NCBI RefSeq assembly: GCF_000003605.2
Contig: NW_003112971.1
Span: 141,518-163,771, forward strand
Origin: Saccoglossus kowalevskii
Lineage: Eukaryota > Hemichordata > Enteropneusta > Harrimaniidae
DNA length: 22,254 nt
Reading direction: 5' to 3'
The notes below the pieces were generated by a model, which was not told where the DNA came from, made no database searches, and worked only from the letters and a program-made list of their open reading frames with translations. Positions 18,301 to 22,254 of this stretch are shown one piece after another (position 1 is the first letter of the stretch; the number at the start of each line of letters is the position of its first letter). The position numbers and the translations under genes are program-made.

Positions 18301-20214
18301 GTGAACTGAACAGCTACATGACTGAACTGACTGCTAAAGTGGCCTGAAAACTACATTCATGTATATACGCATGTACACATATAACTCCTTAGTATCAGCA
18401 GATACAACTACAGGCAGAGTTAGCAAGAATTGGTGCTATACTAAGATGATAATCATGTTATTACTTCAAACTACTTTACATGCAGGAAAGATCACTGGAT
18501 TAACAACTCAAAAGAGTTGTCAAATTCCATTCATTCTTCTTCGGGGCCTTTTTCTTTAACAGATAAGCCAGTTACATGTATGTGATGATGACATCCTCTC
18601 ATATCAAAATATGCAAATTCCCTTTGGGGATAATTTGCAATTTTACATAGTGAAGTCACACTTTCCTTAACAAAATCCCATGTAGAGCTTTGGATTAAAT
18701 CCAATGGAATAACAGTCTGAGTTAGGCTGTATTTTAGAGAATAGGGACTTAAGTGCCAATAAAACTCTTCATCTCGAGTGCCTAGAATTTTCTAACTCTA
18801 GTTCTAATTTTCCACCACTAAGAAATCTGTGGTAGATTGTAGTTACAGAAAACGTGCGGTGGGTAAGGTAAGTACGACTCCACTATGTAAAATTAAAATT
18901 ATCCCTGAAGAAAATTTGTGTTTTTTACTTCGTTCAGTCATAATTACCTTATAAAAATCTAATAAAGAGCAATAGATTGGGCACAATGGACACAAGTACA
19001 GGTGGTGGGTGATCTGCTGGAGTTTTAATGGCCATCCCAGAGAAGAAAATTAGAATGCAACCAAGAAAAACAAAATTAGTCAATTCTATACTAAGACATG
19101 ATAGTATAGAAACTTAATTGTTGAACTGAATGTTTGTCTCTCAAAGTGGGATGTTATGAGTTTGAAATGTAATTACAATAATAGTGTTGATTAAAAATCA
19201 GAAAGAGATCTATCTTATCTCATTTCACAACATTAACAACAAACTCAAAGGGACAAAAAAAAGAGGCTAACTCAAAAGTGAAGCAAGAATTCTCAACTGA
19301 GAAAATTCAAAATCAAAACTACATTTCTTCAAAACTAAAAGCTCTCCTAGCAGGCGACCCTCCAACTCTAGTATTTCCTCTCACCATGCTTGTCTTGCCA
19401 GCACGCAAAGACAACACACTCGCTTACCACCAGGCCCAGTCGGCTCAAACCCGCAGCCACATGAGCTAACTCCAATAAATAATGACCAATGAAGACATTT
19501 GGTTTTGCCAAAATCCTGTGACTAATACATGATAAATCAACACTGCTGACTGGAACGCCAGTCCCCTGATATGATGAATATAGAGGTCAGTGGAAACTGA
19601 GTGCTGGGTGTAACTTGTACGCTTGGGTAATTGGGTGCCAGATAATCATATTTGCTGATGCAGCTGTATGCTGTATTTTCCAATGTTTCTAACAAGTTTG
19701 AACTTGATGTGAGGTCCATGCTTTATTTTTCCGCAGCATCGTCCTGCACCACTAGGTTTGGAGTACTGACACCTCGCATGGATGAAGTCATTCACACAAA
19801 ACTCGTTCTTGTTCTGAGCAGCACAATCGGACTGGAGCATGGCGAGTCTGTTACAGTTTGTCCAATTATTATTGATCATTGTTTTTATTATACTTCTAGT
19901 TATCTGTGTTTGCACCACTGTGTTTCTGATGATATGCCAGTCTAGCTGAGTAGAATACACAAGACACAAAATACTGCATATCATTTAGTTTAAGAACCAT
20001 ATTAGATTCTTCTTCTGAGTGAATACTACCATGACAAGCCATGCATGGCCCAGTCCCCGTTAGTTATCGAATTTAAGATATAGAGTTTTGTTTATAGTAA
20101 TATAGCTGGAATATAACTATGTCAGGAATATGATTATGATGATTGTTTAACATTAAAATGATTGACATTTGTATCTGATCGTCAAGACTTGTCCATATTG
20201 AGAGATATTGCTCT
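18301..20214. other. Mostly unassigned DNA with one decayed coding-like patch
   Basis: No intact gene is seen. 19330-19480 is richer in GC and contains a nine-base-stem hairpin (TTGTCTTGC at 19390-19398 with GCAAAGACAA at 19405-19414, one bulge). 19550-19840 is coding-like on the minus strand and is listed separately. The rest (18301-19250, 19990-20214) is AT-rich without recognised features. Confidence 0.45.
19537..19837 (-). pseudogene. Decayed coding-like segment, family not recognised
   Basis: One minus-strand frame reads TSFV, stop, MTSSMRGVSTPNLVVQDDAA, a second stop at TAA, then MDLTSSSNLLETLENTAYSC and YDYLAPNYPSVQVTPSTQFP, ending at 19537-19539. The Ser/Thr/Pro-rich, acidic composition with consistent character on both sides of two stops is typical of a decayed protein-coding sequence, perhaps a low-complexity region of a transposon or host gene. 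An overlapping minus-strand frame in another phase (19646-19984, 112 codons, with CCGKIKHGPHIKFKLVRN) is also open, and the choice between them is uncertain. I cannot name a family. Confidence 0.25.
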
Positions 20215-21000
20215 GGAACAGCATTAATTAAAACAAAATCAGCCATTTTGAATACATTTATATATCTATGACATGATGTATAATGAATATATAAACTTTG
20301 AACATAAGTCAAAGCATGTCAGAGATATGGCTCTAGAGATGCCCATTCATTAAAACAAAACGGCCGATCTGAAAAATAAAATGACTTAGATCAGGAATTC
20401 GTAATGCCTAATGTATGTTATAAGTTTGAACGAAATCCATCCATAAATGCCAGAAATGCTTGATATTTGAAGATTTTTTAGCACAAAAATGGCCACCATT
20501 TGACCATTTTTAATAGGATCGTCAAACTAATATATCTGTATATCTATGACATGATGTATAATGAATATTTAAAATTTTAACATAATCAGACAAAGCAAGT
20601 CAGAGATATGGCACTAGAACCACATTCATTAAAACAAAATGGCTGCCAGTCGGCTATTTAGAATCTTATCTGAAAAACAAAATGATGTGCATCAAGGTCT
20701 TATAATGTCCAATGTACAAAAATGTATATACCAAGTTTGAACAAAATCTGTAATCTGCCGAGAAATGCTTAATTTTGATGATTTTCAGTACAAAAATGGC
20801 TGCCATTCCGCCATCTTGAATCAGATCGTGAAAAAAATTAATGTGCATATGTATAATATAATGTATGATGTACATGTGAAGTTTGATTGAGATTGGTCCA
20901 GGCATTTCTAAGATACAGGTCCGGACGCAGACACGGATGCACAGACACACTGAGGTCAAAACATAAGTCCCTGTTTTCGGACTGTGACTGAACAGAGACT
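20215..21000. repeat. Family B tandem block
   Basis: The landmark 'tttgaac' or its variants recurs at about 20298, 20426, 20576, 20737 and 20883 (intervals about 128, 150, 161 and 146 bp). Between the landmarks are 'acatgatgtataatgaatat', 'aaaacaaaatggctgccagt', 'tctgaaaaacaaaatgatgt' and 'aaaaatggctgccattccgc'. The block closes with 'ggacgcagacacggatgcac' and 'aagtccctgttttcggactg' (20922-20984), then 'aacagagacta'. It contains the minus-strand frame 20666-20959, which resembles the one in the 8.6-kb copy. Confidence 0.85.
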
Positions 21001-21149
21001 AAAAAAAATAGGCCAATGGCCTGTTGCTCAACGGCTATTGTACAAAAGATTAGTGCTGTATATGACAAAAACCCCAAAAGGCAGTGAGTGAGACAATAAA
21101 ACATAATGTTAAAAATGGAATTTTTTACAAAAATAACAGAAATATTCAA

Positions 21150-22254
21150 TAAAATTAGAATCAAAGAGAGCTTAAAAAGAACTCCAGCGTGTTGAGAGAA
21201 TAACATAACATGATATTTGCAATTATCTGAATTCGTAATACATGTATATACCAAATTTTGTTGAAATATGTTGAATGGTTCTTGAAATAGCACCCAAATA
21301 GCTTGAATTTCACTAGCTGATATGCAAATTAGATAATTTGCATAAATTTCCACCAATATTCCTGGTATGCAATCACGTGATGTTACCATGAAAAACGTTC
21401 AAATTGTCAGACAAAATAAAATACTCGCATGCAACTCATAGAAAACACACTGACACCGAGAGCTGATTTCGCCAGACCGTACGTGATCAGCTCAGGTATA
21501 TACAAAATACAGGAGCACAAAAGCACAGAGGTCAAAATGTACATGTTCTCTCACTGTATCTGAACAGGGACTAATAAGAAATGTTGCATCACACTGATAT
21601 TCTCAAAATATAAAATAAACTTAATAATAATTAATGTATGCCTGGACCTTAAACCTTTGATAAATAAACGTGCAAAAAAAGTGATGGGCATAATGAGTAA
21701 TAATTGCAAAATCAAAGAAAGCTTAGAAAGAACTCCCATGTGCTGAGAGTATTGGAGACACATTAAATATTATTTGAAATTACTTAGCTGAAAACTAATT
21801 ATGCAAATCAGAAAATTAACATGAACAGATTTGAATGTAAAACTAATGAGGTCTGCGCAATGTAACAAAAACTCTATGTACCAAGTTTAATTGAAATGTG
21901 ATTAGAACCAAAAAATTATGAATTATTATGCTAATTAGGGAAATAATATGAACAGAGTTTTACCCCAAAACTAATTAGGTTTGTACATTGTCCTAGAGCA
22001 TCTTTGTACTAAGTTTCATTAAAATGGAAATTAGTACTTTAGATATCAGTGTGAAAGCTTAAAATTGGTTAATTATGCAAATTGGGTAATTAATATGTAC
22101 AGATTTTAACCCACAATTATCCAGGTCTGTCTATTGTCCTACAGCATCCATGTATAAACATTCATTGATATGTGATAATTAGTACCTGAGATATCAGTGT
22201 GAAAGTTGGAAATTGGTTAATTATGCAAATTAGGTGATTAATATGCACAAATAT
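21150..22254. repeat. Family A tandem block running off the window
   Basis: Successive monomers carry 'tatataccaaattttgttg' (21244), 'atgtaccaagtttaattg' (21877), 'ttgtactaagtttcatt' (22004) and 'catgtataaacattcatt' (22149). The last intervals are about 128 and 146 bp. ATGCAAAT next to TAATTA-like words is present near 21318, 21799, 22074 and 22220. The 'aaagcttagaaagaactc' module appears diverged at 21166 and well preserved at 21716. A tail resembling the family-B closing module ('aggtcaaaatgtacatg', 'tgaacagggactaataag') lies at 21530-21580, so the block is composite. The array is cut by the window edge. Confidence 0.85.

Noticed and set aside
19380-19473. tRNA-derived SINE on the minus strand (TAGCTCATGTGG as A box, GGTTTGAGCC as B box)
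   Set aside because: The two boxes lie only about five bases apart, whereas tRNA promoters need about 30 or more, and no cloverleaf or tail is seen. It remains possible as a deleted copy.
20838-21389. 183-codon minus-strand ORF as a gene
   Set aside because: It spans the end of a family-B block and the start of a family-A block. Its recognisable parts (ENRDLCF, SQHAGVLFKLSLIL) are repeat-derived and recur at other repeat copies.

Overview
This window reads as AT-rich, repeat-dominated eukaryotic DNA, most likely from a marine invertebrate. No prokaryotic gene organisation, operon or ribosome-binding-site pattern is visible. The clues for a metazoan are decayed transposon coding fragments (a pogo/Tigger-type transposase tail, a THAP zinc-finger fragment and a LINE reverse transcriptase), three minisatellites, old interspersed repeats, and an excess of the palindrome TACATGTA. 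The species cannot be named from sequence alone. Mollusc, hemichordate, brachiopod and similar genomes are all possible.

I found no intact host gene. The stretch is probably intergenic or intronic. Most open frames are chance runs in AT-rich DNA or by-products of repeats whose period is a multiple of three. The real coding remnants lie mainly in frames that contain stops, and were found by reading through those stops.

Layout, left to right. (1) 1-1340 is featureless AT-rich DNA. (2) 1340-2735 is a block of two related repeat families, here called A and B, in the order B-A-B. (3) 3461-5133 holds two inverted copies of another repeat around a spacer of about 860 bp with a decayed minus-strand frame. 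(4) 5421-6049 is a 62-bp minisatellite of ten near-identical units. (5) 7735-8945 is a second A-B block. (6) 9358-9810 is a 30-bp minisatellite of 15 units with five of six frames open. (7) 11957-13546 is a 1.59-kb DNA transposon flanked by TTAA, with short terminal inverted repeats and a THAP fragment, best explained as a degenerate Kolobok-type element. (8) 13776-14515 is a minus-strand LINE remnant. (9) 15500-16283 is a 21/16-bp minisatellite with higher-order structure, followed to about 16541 by a heavily decayed extension with the same period. (10) 16740-18300 is an A-family block containing the pogo/Tigger transposase tail and a duplicated hairpin module. (11) 20215-22254 is a third B-A block that runs off the window edge.

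The most interesting points are these: the A and B families share a core and are internally tandem; B copies keep a minus-strand frame open in three places; the hairpin in the A-family 3' end stays paired between two diverged copies; the 21-bp satellite preserves a young-to-old gradient; and the THAP fragment plus TTAA-flanked termini identify a transposon family. None of this amounts to a defined new system. These are structural leads that genome-wide repeat searches and expression data could test.
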